Positions 1-9,433 of a stretch of 22,712 bases of DNA are shown here, one piece after another. Location: positions 1 through 22,712 of the forward strand of contig WKLE02004229.1 in the NCBI GenBank assembly GCA_014885115.2. The letters run 5' to 3'. The first letter of the stretch is position 1. Each line of letters begins with the position of its first letter. This DNA comes from Asterionellopsis glacialis (lineage: Eukaryota > Bacillariophyta > Plagiogrammaphyceae > Rhaphoneidales > Asterionellopsidaceae). The notes beneath the pieces were generated by a model that searched no databases, was not told where the DNA came from, and was given only the letters and a program-made list of their open reading frames with translations. Both the position numbers and the translations under genes were made by a program.

Positions 1-33
1 CAACAAGTTCTGGATATGTTGCAAGAGACCCTT

Positions 34-1180
34 TCACCAACTAAGCGTATCTGAATAATTCATTGAGGTAGCCAGAACACTGTTCTTCAATGTTGTCAAA
101 TATTTCTTGGTTCCTTCATACAACAGCAACAATGGATCAATAGCACCTTTCCCTGTAGCAACCATCTTATTTAATTTTGAAAACCACTGAGGTAAGCTTG
201 TGTATGCTAAAGAATGTTCATAGCCCAAATTGTACACCACCTGATTACAAGCTGACTTTGCAATTCTTGTTCTTTCATTTTTTGTCAAGTAAGGATCATT
301 CCAACCCCACAGCTGTGCTGTGTGTACTGCCAAGTGTCTTGTACATTCATCTGCTTGAAGGTCATCTCTAATTGGAACCAGGGCTCCATCCAAACAGGCT
401 TGCCTTGGTCTTCTTACTAAGTCCAATGCCAATCCAAAATTGATCTGTTTTTTAATTCTTTTGGTCACAACTGTCACTGCAGTATCTTCTTGTTCTTGTG
501 TGTTGTCTCCTGCTTCATGTTATTGTTCTTGTTCACTATTACTCCTGATGTTCCTCCTCCTCCCTTTTTTTCTTCTACTATTATCTACCTCTTTTCCCAT
601 CACATGTTGATAAATATGATTGTATATATTTTGTGTTGCAATTGTTTTCACTAATTCAGAATGGATTGTATTTGTTCTTGTAGGCATCCTCCTCTTCTGC
701 CCATTCTTATTAACATCCATCTGTTTACAAGGACAAGGGAACAAAGGTTTTCCAATACATAAAAATATTTCATAGCTGTAGCATTCTTACTTCAAACAAC
801 AGCATGTAATTTGCATATTTATATATTTTGAATTTCCAGCACAAAGTTCATCCCATTGCACCCTACAAAAGTTTATCTCTCTAACATCTGAGGTCACTCT
901 AACATTTATCAAGCCACTACTGCACAATAATTGGAAGTAAATATTGCCAATCAACCCTAGTTGCTTTCTGTATGCCATCCCTTGCATCAAGAAATGAAGT
1001 AAGTGGCAAAATACAAAACCAAAGATGCTGCTTTGACAACTTAAAAAGGCCAGTGAGTACTTCAACTTTTTTTGTGCATTTATAAGTACCTCCTTGATCC
1101 CTTTGGAATGTGAACTTGTTTGAGACCAATCTACCTTATATTTCTTGGGATCAACAGGGGACCCATCCCCACCCTGAAAT
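34..1180 (-). pseudogene. Broken reading frame of unknown family, probably transposon-derived
   Basis: One minus-strand frame runs from about 1065 to its end at 34, broken only by stops at 789-787 and 522-520. The text on both sides of each stop reads as coherent protein: a Cys-rich CPCK stretch near 735, a basic KKGRRR stretch near 560, and a final 147 codons with an NDPYLTKNERTRIAKSAC segment. A second frame at 917-1129 probably carries the part upstream, which implies a frameshift near 930-960. Coding-like text can be followed to about 1180. No ATG-initiated complete protein exists, and listed starts inside it are TTG or GTG. I do not recognise the family. The neighbouring decayed retroelement and the similar state of decay suggest a mobile-element origin, but no catalytic motif proves it. 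Confidence 0.45.
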
Positions 1181-1589
1181 GACCATCAGGTTTTGACCAT
1201 TGTCAATCAATTGAAGCAGAAGAGAAATTGCTTCTGTGAATTGTAATACACAATTCACAAAAGCAGCCCCAGAAGAAACAAAAACTCCCTCCAAGATTAT
1301 CTGATTTGACTTGACTCAATGCAGTGTTCTCAAATGTCGGAAATTTGTAGTATGAGAACTGAACGTGCAGCATGCAAGCCAAGAAATTCCAGCCTAGGGT
1401 CAAATCAGCCAGTGGAATAAGAACCCAAAGAAGAGGTTGTGTGCATTCAACATGCATGCTAGTGAAAGGGATACAAAGATACGCTTTGCAATTCTGACAC
1501 CAGCCATTGACTGCTCACTTTCAAGAGAGCAGGAGCAAGAAAGAAGAAACTTAAGACAATGAGCAATGACACTGTCATTCCAGTTCCTC
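1181..1589. other. Stretch without recognisable gene
   Basis: The stretch lies between the end of the minus-strand relic and the first Gag-like codons of the retroelement. Short open frames occur on the minus strand (1203-1457, 1400-1624) but show no motif. It probably contains the left end and leader of the DIRS-like element. I looked for terminal or split repeats matching the sequence after 7831 and could not see any. Confidence 0.4.
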
Positions 1590-3319
1590 AATTGAACAAC
1601 TCCTAGAGGCCCTGTGGATAGCACAAATGAAGAGGTTAGAGGAGCTAACCCTCCTCAAACAACTACACCACAAGGTCCACAAGGGGAAAGAGTCAAGATG
1701 GGTACAAGGGAACCTGGAACACCTACTGGTACCGGAATTGCTCCTGCTACCAGGAAGGGCATCACTGCTGCCCAACCCTTTGCACTCCCATTTGAAGTGA
1801 GAGTGGGCACCCTCACATTTGAGATGTTATCCTCAACTGCAGGTCAAACAAACCCCAAGATCACAGAATAAGTGACCAAAGCATTCAAAGTAGTAGAGGA
1901 TGCAATCAACCCTGAGGATGCTTTGATGGAATTACTCGCAGCAGACAAATTGAGCACTCTCCTAACAGAATTGCCATTGTCACAATTAGTGACAGTGGTA
2001 TACTGTATCCACTAGTTCGAAATGGGATATGGAGTCCCAAATGAGTTCAACTGGAAAATTTTTGCCCAGCTTGGGAATATCAATGAAGGCTAAATACTGC
2101 AATATCTATTGCCCCCCGGCAATTCTGTGTCAAGCACTGCTGACATTTTATTTGATGTTGATACATACATCAAGGCAAAAGAACCGGATCTCCAGAGTGC
2201 CTTCAATGCCAATCTGGATCTACTTTTATCCCCTTACGTAGGCCGAGTTCAGGCAAATACTCAGGCCATAGATATGGTTAAACTCTGTAAACTGGTATAT
2301 GTACCATTAGAGTGGGCTCCATATTTGTTAGAACCTCTTCTGCCATATAAGGCACTGCAAGTTGTGAAGTGGCTAGTGAGCTTGTATGATAATGACCAGC
2401 AATGCCAGAAAGTAGGCTCTTTAGTCAAATGGGCTCAGATTGCCTCAACAAAAATGGCAGGGGCAGGCCCATCAAGAAATGATAGTAAGATGATGGTAAA
2501 CTGGCAAGGAGTGAATCCAAACCAGAAGCTTATCAGGTGGGGGGCCAAGGTTATCCGCAATGTGGTACTTGGCAGCAATGCCCCACTGACCTCCCTCAGG
2601 GTAGGGGTAAGAACCTTAGATGCCAAAGTGGCATGTGGACAAGCCCTGGAAACGATGAAGGCTGTTTCCACTTGGCTTATGGAATCCAAGATGAAGAAGT
2701 CCTACTCTGACTCAGAGAAGTTACAGATTCAAGCAGCCTGTAGTTTGGGTGAGGGGGGTGACCCCCCAGTACTGCTATCAGCAATTGCGGAAGATGGGTG
2801 CACCACTGAAGCTGTAGAACAACAACTATGCCAAAGATTGAAGGTGTCACCTGATACAGACCACCTGGTGAGGATCTTTGTATCCCCAAGTCTGGTAAAG
2901 GATGTGAAGTCTCTCAATTTTGGACACGATGGAGAAGCCAAGTTTGATGAATGTCATAGGGGTTTTCACCCATTTCTGTGCCATTTACTGCATTGGCCAC
3001 CCAACAGGTTCAGCGTACAAACCAGGAGGCAATAAAACAGGCCACAAATACCACTCTGAGTGATATGTTGGAAGTAGCTAGTGATGTAAAGGTAGTCTCC
3101 CCGTGAGACTACACTGGCCTGATGCATCTGCTAGCAAACTACCACAAGTAGCTCCAGGAGGTAGTAGAACATGAGAGTCACCACTTCAAAAAATTGTGGA
3201 GTTGCAATGGGCGCTTTGAGCAAAGGTGGATATCTATGACAACATCAGTCCCCACAAAATATTGCATATCTTGTGGGCTGTGCTTCATGACTCCAGGCAA
3301 TTCTTTACAGAGGCAGCAC

Positions 3320-3336
3320 AATGGGAGTTAGGATTA
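3320..3336. repeat. Target-site duplication, left copy (17 bp)
   Basis: AATGGGAGTTAGGATTA is identical to the copy at 3997-4013. Preceding bases differ (GCAC versus GAAA), so the match is bounded. It lies inside the Gag-like reading frame. Confidence 0.9.
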
Positions 3337-3996
3337 TAAACAAATAAACTCTAAACCGTTATTAGACTACCTAACGCTACTAAAATAATCGGCCTCGTGA
3401 CATCCAAGTCATGCCTGGGAGGGTAACATTGGCGCACACTGATTATAAACTATCTCTTTCGTATAAAGAGAAGTAGACAGCCTCCTAGGATCGTTATCCG
3501 ATCCCAGTTGCCGGAAATGGTCTTTCTTCCATAGCTGTAAGTGCTGTTTGCAGATTTGCGTACCATGCTTGTAGCATATTGATGGAATCGTTCACTCTGT
3601 CTTGTACTGATCTTGTAAAGTATCTCCACTGAATTTTTGCTGGGAATGTATGTCTCCATTCGTATTCTCTTCTTACTTTGGATTTCATGTTGTCAAGTCC
3701 TATACTTTCTTCTTCTTGCTTGTTGTGACCGTGAATATCTCTGTTTCTAAACACGTGCTGAATGCTATGTCGTGTAGACCCTGAATTAAAGTTTTACTCC
3801 AGGAGAGTCTATTGTGATATTGCCTGTTGATTCTTTTGTCTGTCTTACTCCTCTTGGCATAGTATTCATCCTGAGCCATTGCCCACTTTGTTGATAGCCA
3901 ACCTTTGAACGTGTGATTCCATCCAATCTTGTTCTGCTCTATCAATGCTTGTTGTATAGTGTGATCATACTGTGATGGATTTTCTGGAATTTGAAA
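3337..3996 (-). mobile_element. 5'-truncated LINE-like (non-LTR) insertion with 17-bp target duplication
   Basis: The insert is bounded by two perfect copies of AATGGGAGTTAGGATTA (3320-3336 and 3997-4013). Read on the minus strand it opens in the middle of a coding sequence: GWNHTFKGWLSTKWAMAQDE, then NRLSWSKTLIQGLHDIAF. After a frameshift near 3760 it continues as NRDIHGHNKQEEE and KSKVRREYEWR, ending with a stop at about 3494. About 150 bases of 3' untranslated sequence follow, ending in TTTATTTGTTTA. A truncated 5' end, a retained 3' end and a 17-bp duplication are the marks of target-primed reverse transcription. The C-terminal protein style is one I associate with diatom retroelement ORFs (from memory). 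There is no poly(A) tail. No reverse transcriptase domain remains in this copy. Confidence 0.8.
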
Positions 3997-4013
3997 AATG
4001 GGAGTTAGGATTA
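3997..4013. repeat. Target-site duplication, right copy (17 bp)
   Basis: This is the second perfect copy of the duplication seen at 3320-3336. The host reading frame (QWELG, then LLLLRLW) continues from here without interruption. Confidence 0.9.
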
Positions 4014-4355
4014 CTGCTACTGAGGTTGTGGTTAACTTACACCACTACATTTTTACAAAATGGGATGATCCTGGAGATGGAGCACTGCCCAGTGGAAAGG
4101 TTTTATCCTACAGCAGAGCTCCCCCCACCTCCACCATCACCTTATCATGGGAGCAGAGGGGTGGGAATTGGGCACATTAACAACTTATTCCAGCAGGTCC
4201 CCTACAGAGGATTGGGAGGAGCAGTGGGACAGAGTGAGGTCTTCAAGGCTAGCATACACCCTCTCATTGAGAAGGTGACCAGGCCCCTGAAGATGACTCA
4301 CCTGCAACTGACCATTGGTGCCTTGATGAGTGCAGCTGACCTGCTGATAAAATAG

Positions 4356-4791
4356 GAATAAAGGGCACTTGCTTGGAAGTGAATTTGTTTGGAATGTGCA
4401 GGAATACCCAATGTACGTCTCAGCACCTGGAGGCCAAGCCAATGGAGGCAAGGGCCCAAGCCATAGCCAATATGTTACAGAGGGCTGTAGAAGCATATGA
4501 AAGAAAGATAGCACTGAAGAGGAAATGAGGGGCCTCATGACTGGTAGTCAACTGCCTGGAGTACAACAGGGTCCCAAAAGGGGAACAGCTGGACCCACCA
4601 CCAAATGCAATGGGTGAACCTTTGAAGTTGACCCATCTATTTCTGGCAGTTTGACAGCATCCTCCAAGCAGAGGACAAAGGCCTGTGTCCAAAAAGGACA
4701 AGACAGACCAGAACAAGAAGCCAGACTTGAGTAAGCCAGACTTGAGTATCCCAACCAATTCCCTGGCAGCACAAGGAAGAGGTGAGGCACA
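4356..4791 (+). other. Linker between Gag-like and RT regions of the DIRS-type element
   Basis: Coding-like text with many stops and frame changes continues through this stretch. It includes Lys/Asp-rich pieces near 4690-4750, where the nearly identical phrase 'agccagacttgagta' occurs twice in tandem. No domain is recognised. It is probably the eroded C-terminal Gag region or N-terminal polymerase leader. Confidence 0.4.
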
Positions 4792-6468
4792 TTGGCCCCC
4801 AAAAGGGAAAAGCCTAATGCAACCAATGGCCCTTCTGACCTCCATCCCTTTTCAGAGATGCTGCACAAGCGGGAGCAAGGAGTTCCAGTAGATTGTGGGA
4901 AGCCATGGTCCAGGGAAACCATTGAGGCCGCCCTAGAAAAGGGGGCACATGTCAGTGCCCTAACAAAAGAGAGTATTGACTTGATCCAGGAGGGTATTGC
5001 ATACCAAGAAAGAGCAGGCTTCTCATTGGTTGTACTGTGGGAGAACATTAAAGACCACCTACCAGTGAACTTCAAGTTATCCCCTCCAGCAGTTGTCCTG
5101 CAGGAGGATGGGAGGGGCAGAATGATTCTAGACTTGTCATTTCCAGTTCATAAGAAGAGATGCATGCCACAAAATAAAAAGGACAAGAAAAGATGGAAAC
5201 AGGTGGTGATACAGGAGTCTGTCAACAATGCTACCAACAAGCTTGCCCCTCAGATTCTGGTCAAGCTACTTGGACAAGTACTGTCCCACATATTTGAATA
5301 TATGAATGCGGTACAATCAGATTCAGATATTCACTTTAGCAAGATCGATCTGTCGGACAGTTTTTGGAGGATGATTGTTGACAATAAGGAAAAATGGAAC
5401 TTCTGTTACATCGTCTTACCTCAACATGATGAACAAGCCCCACTCAAGATTGTAGTCATGTCCATCCTCCAAATAGGATGGACAGAAAGCCCACCTTACT
5501 TCTCTGTGACTACTGAGACCTGAAGAGATATCATCAACCTGGTGTTAAAAGAGGGTAGGGACCTACTTCCCCACCCCATGGAACATTTCTTGTTACCAGT
5601 GAGGCTGGTAAAAAGACACAAATTGAGTCTGGGATTGGAGTTGGTGTCAAATGTCTTCATTGACAATTTTTGTCTAGCAGCAGTGGAAACTGAAGATGGC
5701 CAAGGGTTACTATGTTATGCACGTGCATCATTACATGCAATTCATGACATTTTTCCACCACCCTCGGTACTCCAACATGAGGGTGGCAAGAATAGTGTGT
5801 CTGAGAAGAAGTTGCAACAACCTGGAGATGCCCGGTGGGATCCAAGAAAAGAAATACTTGGTTTCCTACTGAATGGACAAGCCAAAACAGCATGGTTACC
5901 AGTGGCAAAGTCAGAAAAGATCATAAAGGAACTCAGAAGAGTATTAAAGCAAAAGAAAGTGCACCGGCAATGGTACCAAAAGATTGTAGGCAAACCAAGA
6001 CATGCAACCAGTATCCTCCTAGTGGCAAGAGGGTTGTACACACAAGTCAATCATGCTCTCCAAGGGGATCCAAAGGACATCAGCTTGGGGAAAACAAGTG
6101 AGGTCCATGCAAATCTCTTAGACTTAGGAGTTCTTGTCAAAGACTTAGCTGCATGCCCCACCCATGTCAGGGAGCTTGTACCAGGGCAAGCAGATCTCAT
6201 TGGCTACTGCAATGCCTGCACCACTGGAGCTGGAGGAGTATGGTTCCAATCTGACAAGTCAATGAGAACAGCTGCATGGCGCATCCCCTTCTCTTTGGAG
6301 ATATCCAACCAGGTGGTCTCTGATACAAACTCAAAAGGAACCATCACCAACTCTGATTTGGAGCTAGCCAGGATCACCCTTTACTATTTAGCTTTAGAGA
6401 GGGCCACAAACATAAAACACCAACAATTGGTATTTTTTGTGATAATAAACCATTGGTGGCCTGGGTAA
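4792..6468 (+). pseudogene. Reverse transcriptase / RNase H of the DIRS-type element, inactivated
   Basis: A single frame of 559 codons is broken only by TGA at 5521-5523. Visible reverse transcriptase blocks are GRMILDLSFP near residue 105, motif A as FSKIDLSDSFWRM (Asp codon at 5347), motif B as LQIGWTESPPYF near 5466-5505, and motif C as NVFIDNF at 5650-5670. The second Asp of the usual xxDD box is Asn (codon 5665). Downstream, GYCNACTTGAGGVWF (6202-6246) matches the first RNase H block, with Asn (codon 6211) where Asp is expected. NSDLELA (Glu codon 6361) matches the second block. After 6420 the text shifts frame: a DNKPLVAWVTK block is readable near 6442-6475, and a GKQNQMAEFVSCL block near 6575-6610. 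The combination matches DIRS-type polymerases. The stop and both active-site changes make activity implausible. Confidence 0.85.
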
Positions 6469-6789
6469 CCAAAATGGTCTCCAAGGCAGACTCTCTGATT
6501 TCTGGTAGATTATTATGTAGCCTCTCCATGTAACAGCAGGTAACCCAAGCAGCCCAATCATGGTGAATTATGTGCAGGGCAAACAAAACCAGATGGCTGA
6601 ATTTGTGTCCTGCTTGTACAATCAAGCCATGTTTTCCCACACTAATGATGACTCATGCTTTCTTGCCCATTTTAACACAAAATTCCTGTTTTTACAGAGC
6701 TTGTCCTGGTGATTTGTGTGCCCTACACATGCAATGACATCACTCATACTCTCAACCTTGCAAGGGCAGTGATTGCCACTGCAACAGTA

Positions 6790-7831
6790 GATGAAGAACA
6801 GTGGGCCCATCACTGGCACCACTGGTGTAAACATTGCAGTGACTGCCAGGTTGTTCCTTACCTTCGTCAGCTTGACAAACCAGTGCAACAAGAAATTCTC
6901 TTATCCTTTGCTGCTAGGCTCCAAAAAAGTTATGCAGGCTGAGGTCAAAAAGTGGGTAGTCAATCAGTGACCACAGGATTTAGGCACATGGCCCAGGCAG
7001 TGGTACTGCTTGGATACCCTGACCCCTGCTAATCTCATGGCTCAAAAGAACTAGATCTGCCATTTGCACTCTTGCTGAAAATGTACAAGATGAGGATCCA
7101 GCACCAAAACCCCAGTTAGCACTACCAGTGCATTATATTCAAGCTACCTGTCAGCTTTATTGGGCTGACAACACAGCCTGCTCCCATGCAACTGCAGACC
7201 TGATTGTGGTAGCCTCCTTTTTCTTATTGCAAGTAGGTGAATATGCTTTCCCTACTACACAAAAGAAACGGTGGACAACAAAATTTTGTCTGAAAGATGT
7301 AATACTGTGGAAACAAGGCACAATTCTTTGTCAAAATGCATCCTTACACAAATTAGAAACAGCAGATAGCATCACCATGACCATTGATTGCCAGAAAAAT
7401 GGTCAAAAGGGCGCTACAATTCATCATCAAGCCACAGGAACTCCCTTTTGCCCCATGTTAGCAATGATCCAGAGAATTCATGCCATTTGGCAACACACTC
7501 AAGACAAACACATGCTGATAAGCTTTGTTTGCTGTCTTCCTCCAGGAGTCCATTAACACATTCATGACAACAACATCACAGCGGCTTTGCGCTGTGGTGC
7601 CCCAGACTACTAAATTGTGGGTGCAAACTAGCACAAATCAGTAGTCATTCACTTTGTGCATAAGGGACCATGGCCCTAAAACTTGTGGGCACTGATGACA
7701 CGAGGATCCAAAAGCTGGGCCAATGGTTCACCTGTACATTCTTAATGTACGTTCACACTCAAATTGCGGCCTACTCAGCTGGTTGGGCAGCCAAAATGAC
7801 ACCCCCTATTGATTTTATTCATGTTGGATAA
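6790..7831 (+). pseudogene. Tyrosine recombinase of the DIRS-type element, inactivated
   Basis: Three frames carry successive parts of one phage-integrase-type recombinase. The N-terminal part (about 6800-7030) has a TGA at 6940-6942. The core is at 7128-7556, and the C-terminal part at 7643-7831 has a TAA at 7661-7663. The core shows DLIVVASFFLLQVGEYAF, where this family normally has LLRVGEY, so the box I Arg is Gln. It also has the QKNGQKGATIHHQATG region, with the conserved KNG turn. The C-terminal piece shows HSLC, where HxxR is expected (Arg lost), then GQWFTCTFLMYVHTQ, which retains a Tyr at the nucleophile position (codon 7748-7750). Two of the catalytic Args are therefore replaced, and stops and frameshifts separate the parts. 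This protein would integrate the circular cDNA of the parent element. Confidence 0.8.
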
Positions 7832-8417
7832 CATCTTGGCAAGCACCTCCCTCCCTAATTTGTGGGTTCATTAATTTTTTTTGTGTGGTTTTAAGGGTTT
7901 CCAGTCATCATGACAAATACAGGGTGCAGACAGGGGGGGCATTTGAACTCATTCCACTGGCATCCCCTTTTACTTTATACCTCAATGGGCCAATTCTTAG
8001 GCCCCAGTAGACTGGTGTGAAGAGCAAACCAGAGACGGATCAAGTGCACACTCACTACAGGAGCCACGATGGGTGGTACTGCTGAACGGGTTGGGTAACC
8101 AGCTTAGCTGTAGGTTAATCCTTCGATTAATAGTATCCTTTTATTGGCATCCGAATGAGGTAGTAAAATCGTGAGCGCAGTATTTGAAGTACTGAGGCTT
8201 TTCAAGAGAGCAAGCAAGTCGCCGACCCAAGTGGCAACCGAAGGCAGTACTAGAGAGGCTGGAACAGGGTCTACCAGGTACAAGGATGAGATCCCGACCC
8301 ACTGGAATGGAAGGACTGGACAACAAGGAACACAGCTGGCTATCTCTGATAGGCCAGTTTGTATTTATTGAATCCTACAGCATTTGAACATACGAAAATT
8401 ATAGAGAACTCTAAAGG
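7832..8417. other. Probable 3' end of the DIRS-type element and spacer
   Basis: No gene is supported here. The first part is probably the 3' untranslated region and right end of the retroelement. A short hairpin TTAATC-CTTC-GATTAA lies at 8115-8130. Open frames at 8141-8326 (minus) and 8171-8371 (plus) overlap each other and show no motif, so I regard them as chance. Confidence 0.4.
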
Positions 8418-8675
8418 TACTCTACTTTTTATTGGTCTATGAATAAACTACGTATGACGTTTGAACCCGGTACTCTCCAATCATATTCTGTATTACCAGC
8501 AGGTAAGAGTGAAAAAAGTGGAAATTCTGAAAACCTGTTTTCTTTTTCAAAGCATGATACAACTTATGATGTTGTAGTATCAGTACAGGTAATACTCTCA
8601 ATGATGGGGGTGTACCTGCTAATATGATCAAAAAGATACAATCAATACCTGGTACAATAGCAAGTTGTGTACTGG
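8418..8675 (+). repeat. Diverged direct repeat, copy 1
   Basis: It begins TACTCTACTTTTTATTGGTC and matches copy 2 (8787-9001), starting 369 bases later. Shared blocks include ATGACGTTTGAACCCGG, CTCAATGATGGGGGTGTA and ATATGATCAAAAAGATACAA. Relative to copy 2, this copy carries four extra pieces, and each brings in or completes an ACCTG or AGGTA word: the TTACC-AGCA-GGTAA hairpin at 8493-8506, about 9 bases ending near 8535, AGGTAA at 8587-8592 and CCTGCTA at 8614-8620. No coding function is seen. Confidence 0.85.
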
Positions 8676-8786
8676 TTTTAATACTTAAAATACTGTCCGT
8701 GAATTACCTGTTTCTCGTATTTCTGTCAAAAGTAAGTAGCAAGTGCGTTTTCGATATTGCTTCCGGCAACAGAAAACTTAGCACAT

Positions 8787-9001
8787 TACTCTACTTTTTA
8801 TTGGTCTACAAATACTTATGACGTTTGAACCCGGGACTCTCCAATTATATTCTGTATAGGTGTGAGAAAATGGAAATTCGTTTTCTTTTTCGAAGCATCA
8901 TACAACTTGCAATGTAGTATCAGTACTACTCTCAATGATGGGGGTGTAATATGATCAAAAAGATACAATCAAAACCTGATAATAAAATAACAAGTAGTGC
9001 A
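8787..9001 (+). repeat. Diverged direct repeat, copy 2
   Basis: This is the shorter copy of the 8418-8675 repeat. It aligns from TACTCTACTTTTTATTGGTC through the ATGATCAAAAAGATACAATC block and ends in AACAAGTAGTGCACT. It lacks the four CCTG/AGGT-bearing pieces of copy 1, and its flanking sequence is continuous at three of those points. It may be a non-autonomous dispersed element or a local duplication. No target duplication or terminal repeat was found. Confidence 0.85.
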
Positions 9002-9433
9002 CTTTATATTTTCATATAATATAAAATACAGCGGAAGTAATCCACAACGTACACACCGTAGAGTTGTACCTTTTTATTCCTATTCCTCTAGTAGAAGTAG
9101 GCGATTTATTTGGATTTTACCCGCGCCCCCAGCGGGGCTTCCTTAAACGCCTTTAATGAAAAGTACCGTTATAGATACAGATTGCTAGATTGCTTAAAGA
9201 CAATACAGTTAATGATGATTTCAGAAATTAACATAAATGATGCTTGCGCGGCGGGTGGGTGAAGAAAAATAAATGATATGATGGGTCTTATGTTAGTCGT
9301 ACAGTGCCTAGAGAAAGTAGCGTTTAGCTGTTGAAATTTATGTTTTTAAAAAAACGCTGTAATTTTTTTTTAATTACTCTCGTATTTTGTCAATTACATT
9401 TATCATCTATTTTGTGAGATAATAATGCTAGTA
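9002..9433. other. Intergenic, downstream of the TPR gene
   Basis: AT-rich DNA without coding signs. It contains a short GC-rich island (CCCGCGCCCCCAGCGGGG near 9121-9138, self-complementary at CCCGC...GCGGG) and A/T homopolymers around 9345-9375. The 3' untranslated region of the minus-strand TPR gene must lie at its right end. No clear polyadenylation signal was identified. Confidence 0.4.

Larger units (their letters stand above)
1614..4355 (+). pseudogene. Gag-like ORF of the DIRS-type element, interrupted
   Basis: The frame starting near 1614 (GTG codon, no usable ATG) continues to 3035 through stops at 1869-1871, 2013-2015 and 2091-2093. The longest uninterrupted piece is 2109-3035, about 309 codons. 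A frameshift near 2960-3035 then moves coding text into other frames with more stops. The frame that reads VDIYDNISPHKILHILWAVL ends in QWELG at 3320-3336. It resumes in the same frame at 3999 in the ORF ending at 4355, once the nested element and one copy of its target duplication are ignored. The protein is Pro/Gln-rich at the N terminus (QTTTPQGPQG near residue 15). I assign it as Gag-like by position upstream of the reverse transcriptase, not by a recognised domain. Confidence 0.6.
1590..7831 (+). mobile_element. Decayed DIRS-type (tyrosine-recombinase) retrotransposon
   Basis: Three coding blocks follow each other on the plus strand in the order expected for DIRS/Ngaro-class retrotransposons: a Gag-like region (1614-4355), reverse transcriptase plus RNase H (4792-about 6640) and a tyrosine recombinase (about 6790-7831). 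No aspartic protease or DDE integrase is seen, and a tyrosine recombinase takes the place of the integrase, which separates it from LTR elements. No methyltransferase domain was seen, as in Ngaro-like members. At least six in-frame stops, several frameshifts and substitutions at catalytic positions of all three enzymes show that this copy is dead. Exact element ends are not resolved, and the boundaries given are those of the coding text. A LINE-like element is nested at 3337-3996. Confidence 0.85.

Noticed and set aside
1614..7831. LTR (copia/gypsy) retrotransposon
   Set aside because: No protease or DDE integrase is visible, and a tyrosine recombinase follows the RNase H, which is the DIRS-class arrangement. 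No long terminal repeats were seen.
8437..8631. Short ORFs on both strands within repeat copy 1
   Set aside because: They are not conserved in copy 2, which has length differences not divisible by three.
8418..9001. CRISPR-like or satellite array
   Set aside because: Only two copies are present, each over 200 bases, with internal divergence and no regular spacers.
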